Of a stretch of 64,000 bases of DNA, positions 45,482 to 54,686 are shown piece by piece. The stretch is taken from NCBI GenBank assembly GCA_016722285.1, contig JADKGI010000002.1, forward strand, positions 124,001 through 188,000. The letters run 5' to 3'. Source of the stretch: Saprospiraceae bacterium (GTDB taxonomy: Bacteria; Bacteroidota; Bacteroidia; Chitinophagales; Saprospiraceae). The position numbers and the translations under genes were made by a program. Positions within the stretch are counted from its first letter, which is position 1, and each line of letters opens with the position of its first letter. The notes under the pieces were generated by a model that did not search any database, was not told the origin of the DNA, and was given only the letters and a program-made list of their open reading frames with translations.

Positions 45482-46349
45482 TCACTCTTCAAATTTTTTG
45501 TTTTTCCAAACCCTGATGTAATCAATGTAAAATGTCGATGGTAAGTCTTTAGTGTCAGGCAAACCCATCCAGGTTTCCATAATTTCAGCATCAAATACAA
45601 TGTGGAGTGGATTAGTAAAGTAATCGTTTTTTACGCTCAAATACTACTTCACCATCCACAAACCACTTTAGAGTATCGGGGGTCCATAAAAATCCGTAAA
45701 TATGGAAATCATCGTAAAAGTTATATGGCATTTTTACTGTTTTTGAATAATCGGGGAGTTTTGTCTTTTTCTTATTGACAATAGACTCTACATATGGGGT
45801 TTCATGCCTGTGTAATGTAGCCCAAAATACCCTGTTGTATTCTTGTTTTCCAGGTTTTCCAAAGATTTCGAAAATATCTATTTCTTCTGAAAAATTGCCT
45901 TCTACGTATTTTTGAGGTGGATCAAGAGGATCATATAACCAAAATGCATTGCATACATTTGCTCTCATTGATTTGCACCGAGCTTCAAAATATCCGTATT
46001 TTATTCGTTTTTTACTTTTGACAAGCGCGGTAGTAAATTTATCCAGCCCACGCGCTTTATTTTCAACAGAGACTTTTTTGGGGTCCTGATTTCTTGCTGT
46101 CAACTCGAGGACCCCTTTCTTAATTTTAACATTTTCTCTGGCAAAATATGCCGGCTTCCTTCCAACCCAGGCAGGGTTAAAATCCCACCATTTATCATTA
46201 TCCAATTTGTGGACTGTAAATTCATCGCTGAATGTACTATCCAGTTCCCAATCAATGCCAAGAGGGCAAGGTATAGTTTCACTTTTTTGTGATGAAAGAT
46301 TCCCAATATGAAATATTGAGAGTAAAAGGAATACAAAATTTCTGGACAT
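45482..46349 (-). CDS. Secreted GH16-family glycanase; one homopolymer frameshift
   Basis: A jelly-roll endo-glycanase family that includes laminarinases, agarases and carrageenases. About 288 residues after repair, with a signal peptide (FVFLLLSIFHIGNLSS). The catalytic motif is EIDIFE (Glu156, Asp158, Glu161: nucleophile, helper, acid/base), the ExDxxE form with a bulge. The frame breaks after ERKK in a run of six A (T run 45627-45632). With five A it reads ERKNDYFTNPLHIVFDAEI and on to VWKNKKFEE, the expected C-terminal strand. It follows the flippase gene by 17 bases. The substrate is unknown. Confidence 0.85.
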
Positions 46350-46366
46350 AATGATCTTTTTTAAGG

Positions 46367-47824
46367 TTATATATTTTCTTTCTTAAAGGCATTTTCTATT
46401 TCTTTTTTTTCTACAAATAACACCAGAAACAGAAATAAAAAGAATATGCCTATATTAACAAGCAGGTTCCCCCGAAACATAATAAAACTAAGTGTGCAGA
46501 AAACTGTAGCTACAGAAATAAAAAAGAGAATCTTACCCGTTTCGTACAATACAGGATAGTGAAGCCTACCCAAAAACCAGGAGATTACCGTCATTACAAA
46601 ATATGTAAAAAGTGTTGCCACTGCCCCCCCCATGATTCCAAAAGCGGGAACAAACATATATAGACTCACAATTGTAATTACAGCACCCAAAATGCTGATG
46701 TACATCCCAAACCTGGTTTTGTCTGTCAGTTTATACCATATTGATAAGTTGGCATAGATACCTGAAAAAAGATTAGCAAGTAGAATAACAGGAACTATAT
46801 ATAGACCTTCAAGATAGATTTCATTTTTAATTATGATACCAGCCAACTGATCGACAAAGACAGTCACAAAGACCAGGAAAATACAACCAAAAATAACAAA
46901 CCAGGTCATGATGGTACTGTACTTTTCCTTTGCATTTTCTTGATGGGAATGTTTAAAAAAGAAAGGCTCTGCACCCAATCTGAAAGCTGTGATATATAAA
47001 GTCATGAATACACCTAACTTATAACAGGCCGCATACACTCCATTAGATTCCTTATCTATCAGCTTTTGTATTAACAATTTGTCCAGGTTTTCATTGATAG
47101 TAAAAGCTATACCTCCTACCATAATAGGCCACCCGTAATGGAGAAGTTTTAGCAAAATAACTCTGTCAACCTTCCATTTTATTTTTAATAATTCAGGTGC
47201 AATAATCAATAGGGTAGTAGAGCTTGCGATCAGATTTGCTATGATGATATGAATAACTCCTGGCTTGAAGCCACGATGGATACCAAGAAAATTTAAAAAA
47301 ACATTCTCATCAGAATGAATCCCGGGTACTACCAGTAATAAAAAAGCGGTAACCAGAAATAAGACAGTAACATTGGCAATTTTGATTATCATGTACCTCA
47401 AGGGTCTGCCAGTAACCCTAAGATAGGCAAATGGTATTACAGCAAGTGTATCCAGCACCGTAATTATCACCAGTATCTGTATAAACCTGTGATCGCTAAA
47501 TCCAAGAAAAGTAGTGGCATAACCACCGGCAAGCAATCCAATTATTAAAAATAAGCCTGAAGTCACGAGCAGGATGACAGATGAAGTGGTGAGTACTTTA
47601 TTTTTGTCTGTTTCGCTTGTATAAAATCTGAAAAATGAGGTTTCGATTCCCATCGTGAGTATGACATTAATAAAAGCAGCATAAACATACCAGGTAGTCT
47701 GGTCCGAAAAATCTGCTTTTCCTAACACCATCGTAAAAATAGCCACCATTGCAAGATTGATGATCCTGGGTAAGATGGATGCTACTCCGTATATAATTGT
47801 ATCTTTAAAAAATGATTTAAGCAC
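46367..47824 (-). CDS. Polysaccharide/oligosaccharide flippase (Wzx-like, MOP superfamily)
   Basis: 485 residues with about 12-14 hydrophobic segments and few charged stretches between them, the topology of polysaccharide biosynthesis flippases. The N-terminal part, LKSFFKDTIIYGVASILPRIINL, is typical for this family, and IIIKNEIYLEGLYIVPVI is a conserved mid region. It should move lipid-linked sugar units across the inner membrane. It is followed after 17 bases by a GH16 gene, which could trim or modify the exported glycan (inference). Glycosyltransferases are not next to it in this window. Confidence 0.85.
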   Translation of the reverse strand: MLKSFFKDTIIYGVASILPRIINLAMVAIFTMVLGKADFSDQTTWYVYAAFINVILTMGIETSFFRFYTSETDKNKVLTTSSVILLVTSGLFLIIGLLAGGYATTFLGFSDHRFIQILVIITVLDTLAVIPFAYLRVTGRPLRYMIIKIANVTVLFLVTAFLLLVVPGIHSDENVFLNFLGIHRGFKPGVIHIIIANLIASSTTLLIIAPELLKIKWKVDRVILLKLLHYGWPIMVGGIAFTINENLDKLLIQKLIDKESNGVYAACYKLGVFMTLYITAFRLGAEPFFFKHSHQENAKEKYSTIMTWFVIFGCIFLVFVTVFVDQLAGIIIKNEIYLEGLYIVPVILLANLFSGIYANLSIWYKLTDKTRFGMYISILGAVITIVSLYMFVPAFGIMGGAVATLFTYFVMTVISWFLGRLHYPVLYETGKILFFISVATVFCTLSFIMFRGNLLVNIGIFFLFLFLVLFVEKKEIENAFKKENI

Positions 47825-48131
47825 GTAGGATGTATCTTTTTCTAAAAATGAAAAATATTAACTTTAAGTTTGAAAACACAAAGTAATTCTCGGGGTCTTA
47901 AAACCATCAAATTTAATATTCTGATTTTATCTGTTATAATTAATTTTGAAGCGTTCAATTTTTAAAAGCTATTTGATGCTGATTACAATATGAATTTTAA
48001 TAAGTGATAGTTTACTTACATTTTATGAATTTTATTGAGAATGAGCAAAATAAGTCAGAATAATTGAACTTTTATCTTTTAATTTCTCTTAATTTTACGA
48101 CAATATTATTAATATCAAAAAAGAATAGAAA
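47825..48131. other. Intergenic region between flippase and helical repeat protein (307 bp)
   Basis: AT-rich, divergent promoters expected for the genes on both sides. No -7 consensus or gene was recognised. Confidence 0.4.
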
Positions 48132-49223
48132 ATGGGATTTTTAAGTTCAGTTAAAAGATTATTTTTTACGACTGAGTCTGTAGCTAAATCAGCAGTGGAC
48201 AAAGCGGTGGATTTTACAAAAGAAAAAGCAGGAGAGATATCTGAAAGTGCAAAAGGAACAGTGAGTGGAATATCAGAGAAGACAGCCGGATTGAGAGAAA
48301 CAGTAATGGAAAAAGCTAATATAGCATTGGAGAAAGCTGAAACGGTGGCTGAAAGTGCCTGGGATAAAACAAAAGCAGTAGCTGCGGATGTTGCTGAAGC
48401 GGCGGAATCTGCTTTGGACAAGGCAGGTGACATTGCCGAAAGTGCTGCTATTAAGGCAAAAGAAGCAGCTTCAGTAGCCTCTGACAAAATAGATCACGCA
48501 GCTGATGTGGTCTGGGATAAAACCAAATCTGTAGCTAATGATGTAAGCCAAGCTGCAGGAACAGCTATCGATAAAGCCGGAGATATGGCTGATGAAGCAA
48601 AAGACAAAGTAAAACATGTGGCATCGGACGCAAGTGAGTTTGTACAATCTTCTTATGTAAAATCAGCGGATACGGCTTCGTCAACATTGGACAAAGCTTC
48701 TGATAGCCTGAGTGGTATAGTGGATAAAACAAAAGCTTTTGCTGATAATGTAGTACATAAGATTTCAGATAGTGAACTAGCTCATAAAGTTGGAGAAGTA
48801 GCTGAAAATGTCGGATCAAAAGTGCTCGAATCATCAGATAAAGCTTGGGATAAGATAGGTGATGCCAAAGATTCTTTATCAGTAAAAGCAAAAGATGTAG
48901 TTGATCAGTTGGGAAAGAAATTTGATGAGACCGTGACAAAAGCAGAAAAATATATGGCTGAAGAAGATGCAAAACCCAAAAAGGATTTTGCAGACGAAAC
49001 GTTAACTACAGGAGGTTCGCTTCTGGATAAAAAGGATGATTTTTTCTCTAAAGCCGGTCAATATGCAGATGGAAACTATGATGCATTTAGCGAAGGCAAA
49101 ATCACAGTGACAAATCCAAACCCAGCAATAGTTAATAAGGCTCCGGCTAAATCTGCTGGTCAGGATGATAATGACGGAGATGGAAATGAACAGATAGATG
49201 ATGCAATAATTGTCGAAGGTTAA
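48132..49223 (+). CDS. LEA/apolipoprotein-like helical repeat protein
   Basis: 363 residues without a signal peptide. About residues 15-275 are an almost uninterrupted run of Ala/Lys/Asp/Glu-rich heptad/11-mer helical units (AESAWDKTKAVAADV, ESALDKAGDIAESA). WDKTK occurs at 77 and 128, a 51-residue period. The tail (about 275-363) is acidic and includes GQDDNDGDGNEQIDD. This composition is like LEA group 3 proteins and apolipoproteins, which coat membranes or protect cells in drying and freezing. No Cys residues are seen. It precedes an ECF sigma gene on the same strand by about 150 bases; a shared stress function is an inference. Confidence 0.7.
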   Translation: MGFLSSVKRLFFTTESVAKSAVDKAVDFTKEKAGEISESAKGTVSGISEKTAGLRETVMEKANIALEKAETVAESAWDKTKAVAADVAEAAESALDKAGDIAESAAIKAKEAASVASDKIDHAADVVWDKTKSVANDVSQAAGTAIDKAGDMADEAKDKVKHVASDASEFVQSSYVKSADTASSTLDKASDSLSGIVDKTKAFADNVVHKISDSELAHKVGEVAENVGSKVLESSDKAWDKIGDAKDSLSVKAKDVVDQLGKKFDETVTKAEKYMAEEDAKPKKDFADETLTTGGSLLDKKDDFFSKAGQYADGNYDAFSEGKITVTNPNPAIVNKAPAKSAGQDDNDGDGNEQIDDAIIVEG

Positions 49224-49374
49224 CAGTTTAAAGTGGAATAAAAGTAAGGTGGGACGGAATTTTTCAGGAAATTATTCTATTGGAGTCTTTGCAAAAGTAT
49301 TCAATTGAATAAATACAATTTCTGATTATGGTAATATAACATCGCTACCTGCTTTTTTCTTCAAAAAATATTAA

Positions 49375-49935
49375 ATGTCGCCACTTCTAGTAAACGGTAA
49401 GACTGAAAAGGACCTCATAAAAGCTTGTCTATCAGGAGACAGACAGGCACAGAGGGATGTTTTCTACATGTATTCCGGCAAGATGATGGCTGTATGTATA
49501 AGATTTTCAAGGCACAGGCAAGAAGCAGAAGATTTATTGCAGGATTCCTTTGTAAAAATATTTACCCACCTTAAGGATTTTGAAAATAAAGGTTCATTTG
49601 AAGGTTGGATCAGAAGAATTATAGTCAATACTGCCATAAAAAATAATCTTAAAAAATCTGTAATAGCTGAAGAAATAGACCTGGATCACATCGTTGAAGA
49701 AATGTCAGTTCCTGAAGTTTTTTCAGTTTTATCCGAGGAAGAGCTGATAAAATTGATTTCCGGATTGCCCGATGGGTACAGGATGGTGTTCAATTTATTT
49801 GCCATTGAGGGATTTACACATAAAGAGATAAGTGAAATTCTAAATATTGAAGAATCCACATCCAGATCTCAGCTGACCAAAGCCAGAAAAATGTTAAAGG
49901 AAAAAGTTAATGACCTGTATAAAGTGGCGGTATGA
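49375..49935 (+). CDS. ECF-type RNA polymerase sigma-70 factor
   Basis: 186 residues. The sigma region 2 (about residues 18-90) includes YMYSGKMMAVCIRF, EAEDLLQDSFVKIF and FEGWIRRIIVNTAIKN; region 4 (about 125-175) has LPDGYRMVFNLFAIEGFTHKEISEILNIEESTSRSQLTKARKML, a DNA-binding helix-turn-helix. It redirects polymerase to a set of promoters, probably envelope-related by analogy. Its stop overlaps the next gene's ATG by 4 bp (ATGA), so the two products are likely a regulatory pair. Confidence 0.94.
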   Translation: MSPLLVNGKTEKDLIKACLSGDRQAQRDVFYMYSGKMMAVCIRFSRHRQEAEDLLQDSFVKIFTHLKDFENKGSFEGWIRRIIVNTAIKNNLKKSVIAEEIDLDHIVEEMSVPEVFSVLSEEELIKLISGLPDGYRMVFNLFAIEGFTHKEISEILNIEESTSRSQLTKARKMLKEKVNDLYKVAV

Positions 49936-51260
49936 ATTCTATCGATAAAATATTCAGAAGCAAGTTATCGCATCACACACTAGAAACACCTGATGATGCC
50001 TGGACGAACATTGCATCCAGATTGCCTGATCAAAAGAAGAAATTCAGCCCTTGGTGGATGATCGTTTCAATTTTAGCCATTGTCAGTTCATCTGTTGCCA
50101 CATTTTTATATTTCAAAAAAGACATGTTGATGCAGGAGATGAATTCTCCTGTCCAAATATCGGATCAGGAATTTATAGCGACAAATTATCACGAACAGCA
50201 GGAAGGAACATTGATTGCTGAATTATCAAAATATGAACCTACTTTTGATAGGAATAATGCAGGAAATGATAACGGTCTTAAATTTTCTAAATCAGGATTT
50301 AGTAAAAATACAGAACCATTAATCTTAAATTCAAGTTCGAATTTGGAATTTTTTAATCAACCGGAGAAGACTTCATTTGAGATAAATACTCCTTTGATTA
50401 ATAAAATATATTTTCGCCCGATTTCTAATTTTCTTAAATTTGAAATTCAAAATATGAAGGGAAATCTGAATTATGGTAATTCTCCCATCGGCAAAGATCA
50501 CAGTATATGTCCAACGATGGAAATTCAAAAAAAGAAGCTTAGCCTTGAATTATATGTTTCTCATGATTATGCTCCCAAGATTTTGAAGCCGCTTTCTGAA
50601 GATATGTTACCATATGCTGCGATCAGAATGGAAACAGAAAAGGCATCATACTCATTTTCAGCCGGGCTGCGATTCAACTATCAGTTATCAGACAAATGGA
50701 GTGTACTTTCGGGGTTAAATTATTCTCAAATTAATGAAAGATTTAATTATATAGATCCTGAATCTAACCAAACCCGAGAAATCACGATAAAAGACTATAT
50801 ATATCAAAATGGTAAAATCGTAGATAGCATTATAAATAAGCAGACAGTTATCATCCCCGGTGAGACTAAATTAAGTGTAAAAAACAAGTATTCAAGTGTT
50901 GACATACCTGTTTTAGGCAGGTTCAGGGTTATTGACAATAGCCATATTAATATTTCAGGGATTGCAGGTATTTATCTGAACGTATCATCAGTTACCAAAG
51001 GCATGGCATTTGACAGTGACAATATTTCTATTCTTGATATTTCAAACAATTCAGGTATAGGAAAAGAAATATTCAAAAACTACCTGGGTATCAGTCCATA
51101 CATAGGATTAAATGTTTCCTATCATATCAATCCTTCCGTCGATTTTTTTGCAGAACCGCACGCCAGATTTCAGACCTCGAGCATCACAAAAGCGGATTAC
51201 CCGCTTACTCAGAGATATAACACCTATGGTTTGACTACAGGAGTTAAGTATAATTTTTAA
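49932..51260 (+). CDS. Membrane-anchored PorT-like beta-barrel protein, probable partner of the sigma factor
   Basis: 442 residues. N-terminal cytoplasmic stretch (about 1-36, SKLSHHTLETPDDAWTNIASRLPDQKK) followed by one membrane segment (about 40-63, WWMIVSILAIVSSSVATFLYF). A low-complexity linker comes next, and from about residue 190 a barrel-like domain with alternating patterns (YSFSAGLRFNYQLSDKWSVLSGLNYSQ, HARFQTSSITKAD). In Bacteroidota, such proteins beside ECF sigma genes are candidate anti-sigma factors sensing the envelope. The anti-sigma role is an inference from position and topology; no known anti-sigma domain was recognised. Translationally coupled to the sigma gene. Confidence 0.75.
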   Translation: MNSIDKIFRSKLSHHTLETPDDAWTNIASRLPDQKKKFSPWWMIVSILAIVSSSVATFLYFKKDMLMQEMNSPVQISDQEFIATNYHEQQEGTLIAELSKYEPTFDRNNAGNDNGLKFSKSGFSKNTEPLILNSSSNLEFFNQPEKTSFEINTPLINKIYFRPISNFLKFEIQNMKGNLNYGNSPIGKDHSICPTMEIQKKKLSLELYVSHDYAPKILKPLSEDMLPYAAIRMETEKASYSFSAGLRFNYQLSDKWSVLSGLNYSQINERFNYIDPESNQTREITIKDYIYQNGKIVDSIINKQTVIIPGETKLSVKNKYSSVDIPVLGRFRVIDNSHINISGIAGIYLNVSSVTKGMAFDSDNISILDISNNSGIGKEIFKNYLGISPYIGLNVSYHINPSVDFFAEPHARFQTSSITKADYPLTQRYNTYGLTTGVKYNF

Positions 51261-51377
51261 CCACACAAATAAAATTTTTTGCCTTCTTCTGAAAAATGAT
51301 TAATTCATGTTTCATACTTTTCAATTTAATGGCTAAATTGGCAGATCATTATTATTCATATTTTAAGTAAATCTGTC

Positions 51378-52808
51378 ATGTCAGCACCGAATCATCATAG
51401 AAATAAATCCGGAAATTGGTCAAGGAGAAAATTTGTTAAGAATTCTGCATTATCCGCAGCTGCATTTTCAATTGTGCCCAGTTTTGTTTTAGGTGGAAAA
51501 AATCATATTGCCCCAAGTGACACTTTATATATTGCGGGGATAGGCGTAGGTGGAAAAGGAACCAGTGATCTTACGGAGTGTGCTGTTAGCCCAAATGTCA
51601 AAGTAAGCTTCCTTTGTGATGTTGATGACAGACAAGCTATAAAATCAAAGCAAAACTTCCCGACAGCTGCATATTACAAGGACTTCAGAAAGATGCTGGA
51701 TAAAGAGTATAAGAATATTGATGCTGTAACCATTTCCACACCGGATCATACCCACGCTTCAGCTGCCATGGCGGCAATGGAAAGGGGCAAACATGTATAT
51801 GTCCAAAAACCTTTGACCTGGAGTGTACAGGAAGCCCGAACACTGACAGAAGCTGCAAGAAAGTATCAGGTAGTCACCCAAATGGGCAATCAGGGCGGTT
51901 CCGGCAATGGTGTACGGACGATGAAGGAAATAATTGATGCTGGATTAGTAGGAGATGTGACAAGAGTATCTGCCTGGACGAATCGACCCATTTGGCCACA
52001 AGGTATTCCGGCGTCCAAAAAGATTCAGACAGTTCCTAAGGGTTTGGATTGGAATCTTTGGTTGGGCCCTGCTCCTGAAATTATGTTCAATCCGGTGTAT
52101 GCACCCTTTGGATGGAGAGGATGGACTGCCTTTGGAACCGGAGCAATCGGGGATATGGCTTGCCACATTTTGGATCCTGCATTTCGGATTCTGCCTATAG
52201 ATTATCCTTCCGATGTAGAGTGTAGTTTTACAGGGGTGTGGGGTACCAGTTTTAATGAAGTGCTGATACCGGAAGCTTTTCCTTCATCATCGGTAATGTA
52301 TTTTACTTTCCCTGGCAAAAACGGGAAGCCTGATATCAAACTTTCCTGGATGGATGGTGGAATCAAACCTGAAAGACCACAGGAATTAGGCGCAGACGAA
52401 CCAATGGGTGACTCGAGTGGTGGTATAATTATGGAAGGCACAAAGGGTAAAATAATGGCTGATTGTTATGGGCGAAACCCAAGATTGTTACCCACTTCCA
52501 GAATGGAAGGTCTGGCAGTCAGTGAAAAACTGGCACGAGTACCTGAAGGTCATTATGTCCAATGGGTAAATGCTTGTTTGGCGGGATATGGCAAAACAGA
52601 ACTTAGTTCATCATTTGATTATGCCGGACCGTTTACGGAAGCGATCCTTCTGGGTGTGTTGGCAATGAGGAGCTACTATCTGAAAGAAGCTGAAAGTTAT
52701 CCCGGAAGGAGAAAATTAGTCTGGGATGCGGTCAACATGAAAGTTACCAACGTTGACATCGCAAATAGCCTGGTAAGTCGGATTCCAAGAGTAGGATGGA
52801 CAATTTGA
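51378..52808 (+). CDS. Gfo/Idh/MocA-family oxidoreductase with Tat signal
   Basis: 476 residues. The N-terminus has a twin-arginine motif, SRRKFVK (about 15-21), and a hydrophobic part ending near VLGG, so it should be exported folded with its cofactor. The Rossmann core follows: IAGIGVGGKGTSDL (about 53-66), DAVTISTPDHTHASAAMAAMERGKHVYVQKPLTW (NAD(P) and catalytic Lys in QKP), and a C-terminal substrate domain. These periplasmic relatives act on sugars or glycosides. Substrate unknown. Confidence 0.9.
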   Translation: MSAPNHHRNKSGNWSRRKFVKNSALSAAAFSIVPSFVLGGKNHIAPSDTLYIAGIGVGGKGTSDLTECAVSPNVKVSFLCDVDDRQAIKSKQNFPTAAYYKDFRKMLDKEYKNIDAVTISTPDHTHASAAMAAMERGKHVYVQKPLTWSVQEARTLTEAARKYQVVTQMGNQGGSGNGVRTMKEIIDAGLVGDVTRVSAWTNRPIWPQGIPASKKIQTVPKGLDWNLWLGPAPEIMFNPVYAPFGWRGWTAFGTGAIGDMACHILDPAFRILPIDYPSDVECSFTGVWGTSFNEVLIPEAFPSSSVMYFTFPGKNGKPDIKLSWMDGGIKPERPQELGADEPMGDSSGGIIMEGTKGKIMADCYGRNPRLLPTSRMEGLAVSEKLARVPEGHYVQWVNACLAGYGKTELSSSFDYAGPFTEAILLGVLAMRSYYLKEAESYPGRRKLVWDAVNMKVTNVDIANSLVSRIPRVGWTI

Positions 52809-52818
52809 CAATATTTGA

Positions 52819-52944
52819 ATGTGCGAAAATATAGCCCCAAAACTTGCTTATCAAAACTGGCAACTTTTTTTTAGCAAAGCAAAACATGTCAAATACGAAT
52901 CATCCGAAGAGCCTGTAAGTGAAAGTATGGACAACAATAGTTAA
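52819..52944 (+). CDS. Possible small ORF (41 residues), unsupported function
   Basis: Starts with ATG 11 bases after the oxidoreductase stop and reads MCENIAPKLAYQNWQLFFSK, then KAKHVKYESSEEPVSE and stops at 52944. The composition is protein-like (Trp, charged and polar residues) and the spacing fits a small downstream gene or a remnant. No homologue is recognised. Confidence 0.3.
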   Translation: MCENIAPKLAYQNWQLFFSKAKHVKYESSEEPVSESMDNNS

Positions 52945-52971
52945 AATACTATAGGCTATGATCAACCTAAA

Positions 52972-54204
52972 TTATTCTTCCAAAAAGTCTAAATCGCGAT
53001 CATGGGTCTCAGGAATGGTAGCTACGGACACCAAGCCTAATGTAAAAGTCAATATGCCGACTATAGAACCAGCCATAATTACACCCATAGAAGGTTTTGC
53101 CCATACATAGATTGATGTCATTAAAACTACAGTTCCTCGTACCATATTTGGGATGGTAGTAGCTGCTGTGGCCCGAAGATTAGTGCCAAACTGTTCTGCA
53201 CCAATTGTAACAAACATTGCCCAGTAACCAATCCCAAATCCCATCCATATGCAAATTAAATAAAGCACTGAATCAGATTTTATGCCGGCAAACAAGAAGA
53301 TAATGCTGCCGAATAAAGTGAAAAGCATCATAAGGCCTACTGCTTTTTTTCTTGACTGTAAGGCATGACTGAGGAACCCACTCAACAGATCTCCCAAAGC
53401 AAGGCCAACATAGCACCACATAATCGATAACCCTGGTTTTATGGGTTCAGAAATTCCCAGGGCTTTACCAAATTCATTGCTGAAAGTGGCCAGGATTCCG
53501 ATAATAAACCAGGTAGGCAATCCGATCGCTATACATTTAAGATATATTAAAAACCTTTTCTTATTGGTAAAAAATGAAAAGAAATTACCTTTTGAAATGC
53601 TACCTTCCTGATGAATATTTTTAAACATTCCTGACTCAAATACTCCAATGCGCAAAAAAAGCAATACCAATCCTAAGCCTCCTCCGATGAAATATGCTAT
53701 CCGCCACTCAAAGATATCCGCTGTAAAATAAGCCACTATTGCACCACAAAGTCCTACACCTGCTACCAGAGATGTACCGATAGCTCTTAAATTTTTAGGA
53801 AGAATCTCAGATACCAGGGTTATACCAGCTCCCAGTTCACCGGCCAATCCTATTCCGGCAATAAATCTCAGGATCTTATACTGCTCAGGGGTTTGTACAA
53901 AGCCACAAATGATATTTGCTAGCGAGTACGTCAATATAGAGCCAAATAATACTGAAATCCGCCCTTTTTTATCTCCCATGACTCCCCAAAGGATGCCACC
54001 TAATAATAATCCTGTCATTTGCCAGTTGAGAATACTGGCACCTTGAAGTGAAAGTTGCTCATCATTAAGACCCATCGAAGTAAGACTGGGTATGCGGACG
54101 ATGCCAAAGAGGAGCAGATCATAAATGTCAACAAAATATCCTAAGGCAGCCACAATTACAGGAATGCTTAAAAGGAGTTGGATATTAGATTTGTGTTTGT
54201 CCAT
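52972..54204 (-). CDS. Major facilitator superfamily transporter
   Basis: 410 residues with about 12 hydrophobic segments. The signature loop after segment 2 is GGILWGVMGDKKGRISV and an equivalent sequence in the second half includes LGDLLSGFLSHALQSRKK. FIAGIGLAGELGAGITLVSE matches the segment-4/5 region of metabolite:H+ symporter-like (MHS/SP) proteins. Substrate unknown; solute uptake or export. It is transcribed away from the aldo/keto reductase; the shared upstream region has a repeated 14-mer. Confidence 0.88.
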   Translation of the reverse strand: MDKHKSNIQLLLSIPVIVAALGYFVDIYDLLLFGIVRIPSLTSMGLNDEQLSLQGASILNWQMTGLLLGGILWGVMGDKKGRISVLFGSILTYSLANIICGFVQTPEQYKILRFIAGIGLAGELGAGITLVSEILPKNLRAIGTSLVAGVGLCGAIVAYFTADIFEWRIAYFIGGGLGLVLLFLRIGVFESGMFKNIHQEGSISKGNFFSFFTNKKRFLIYLKCIAIGLPTWFIIGILATFSNEFGKALGISEPIKPGLSIMWCYVGLALGDLLSGFLSHALQSRKKAVGLMMLFTLFGSIIFLFAGIKSDSVLYLICIWMGFGIGYWAMFVTIGAEQFGTNLRATAATTIPNMVRGTVVLMTSIYVWAKPSMGVIMAGSIVGILTFTLGLVSVATIPETHDRDLDFLEE

Positions 54205-54686
54205 CAGAAGGGCTTGTTTTGATTTTTATTCTGTATATTTTACAAATGTAATATTTAATGTAGTGTGACTATAATTTTAGAATTAGAATTAATATTCGTT
54301 TTGATTCAGGTCAATGCCTATGTATTAGAAAAATTTTGCAGTAACGGTTGAAATCAATCAGTAATAATTAACGAATGCTTGTTTTGACCCATTTTTATTG
54401 AATTTATGTGAAAATGTTGATAAAAAACTAAGAAGTTAATATTCAGATGCTTTCAATGAATTGAAATGTTGGAAAATAATTTGGAAAACCTGAGATTGAC
54501 TTAGGATGAATTTGTAATACATAGCAGTTTGGTTTTGATTCAGGTGCTTATCGTTGATAGTCATAGTAGTTTGTAGGCTCGACTTATTTTGCATCTTAGT
54601 TTTTTCATTTTTCTTTGTATCGTTTAAGATGACTGGTTTGGATTAATTTTTATATTGCAGCATAATTATTAAAATCAATTTTCAAA
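54205..54686. other. Divergent intergenic region (482 bp) with a repeated 14-mer
   Basis: No gene is seen between the divergent MFS and aldo/keto reductase genes. GTTTTGATTCAGGT occurs twice in direct orientation, at 54298-54311 and 54532-54545, and could be a binding site for a regulator. No -7 consensus was recognised. Confidence 0.45.
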
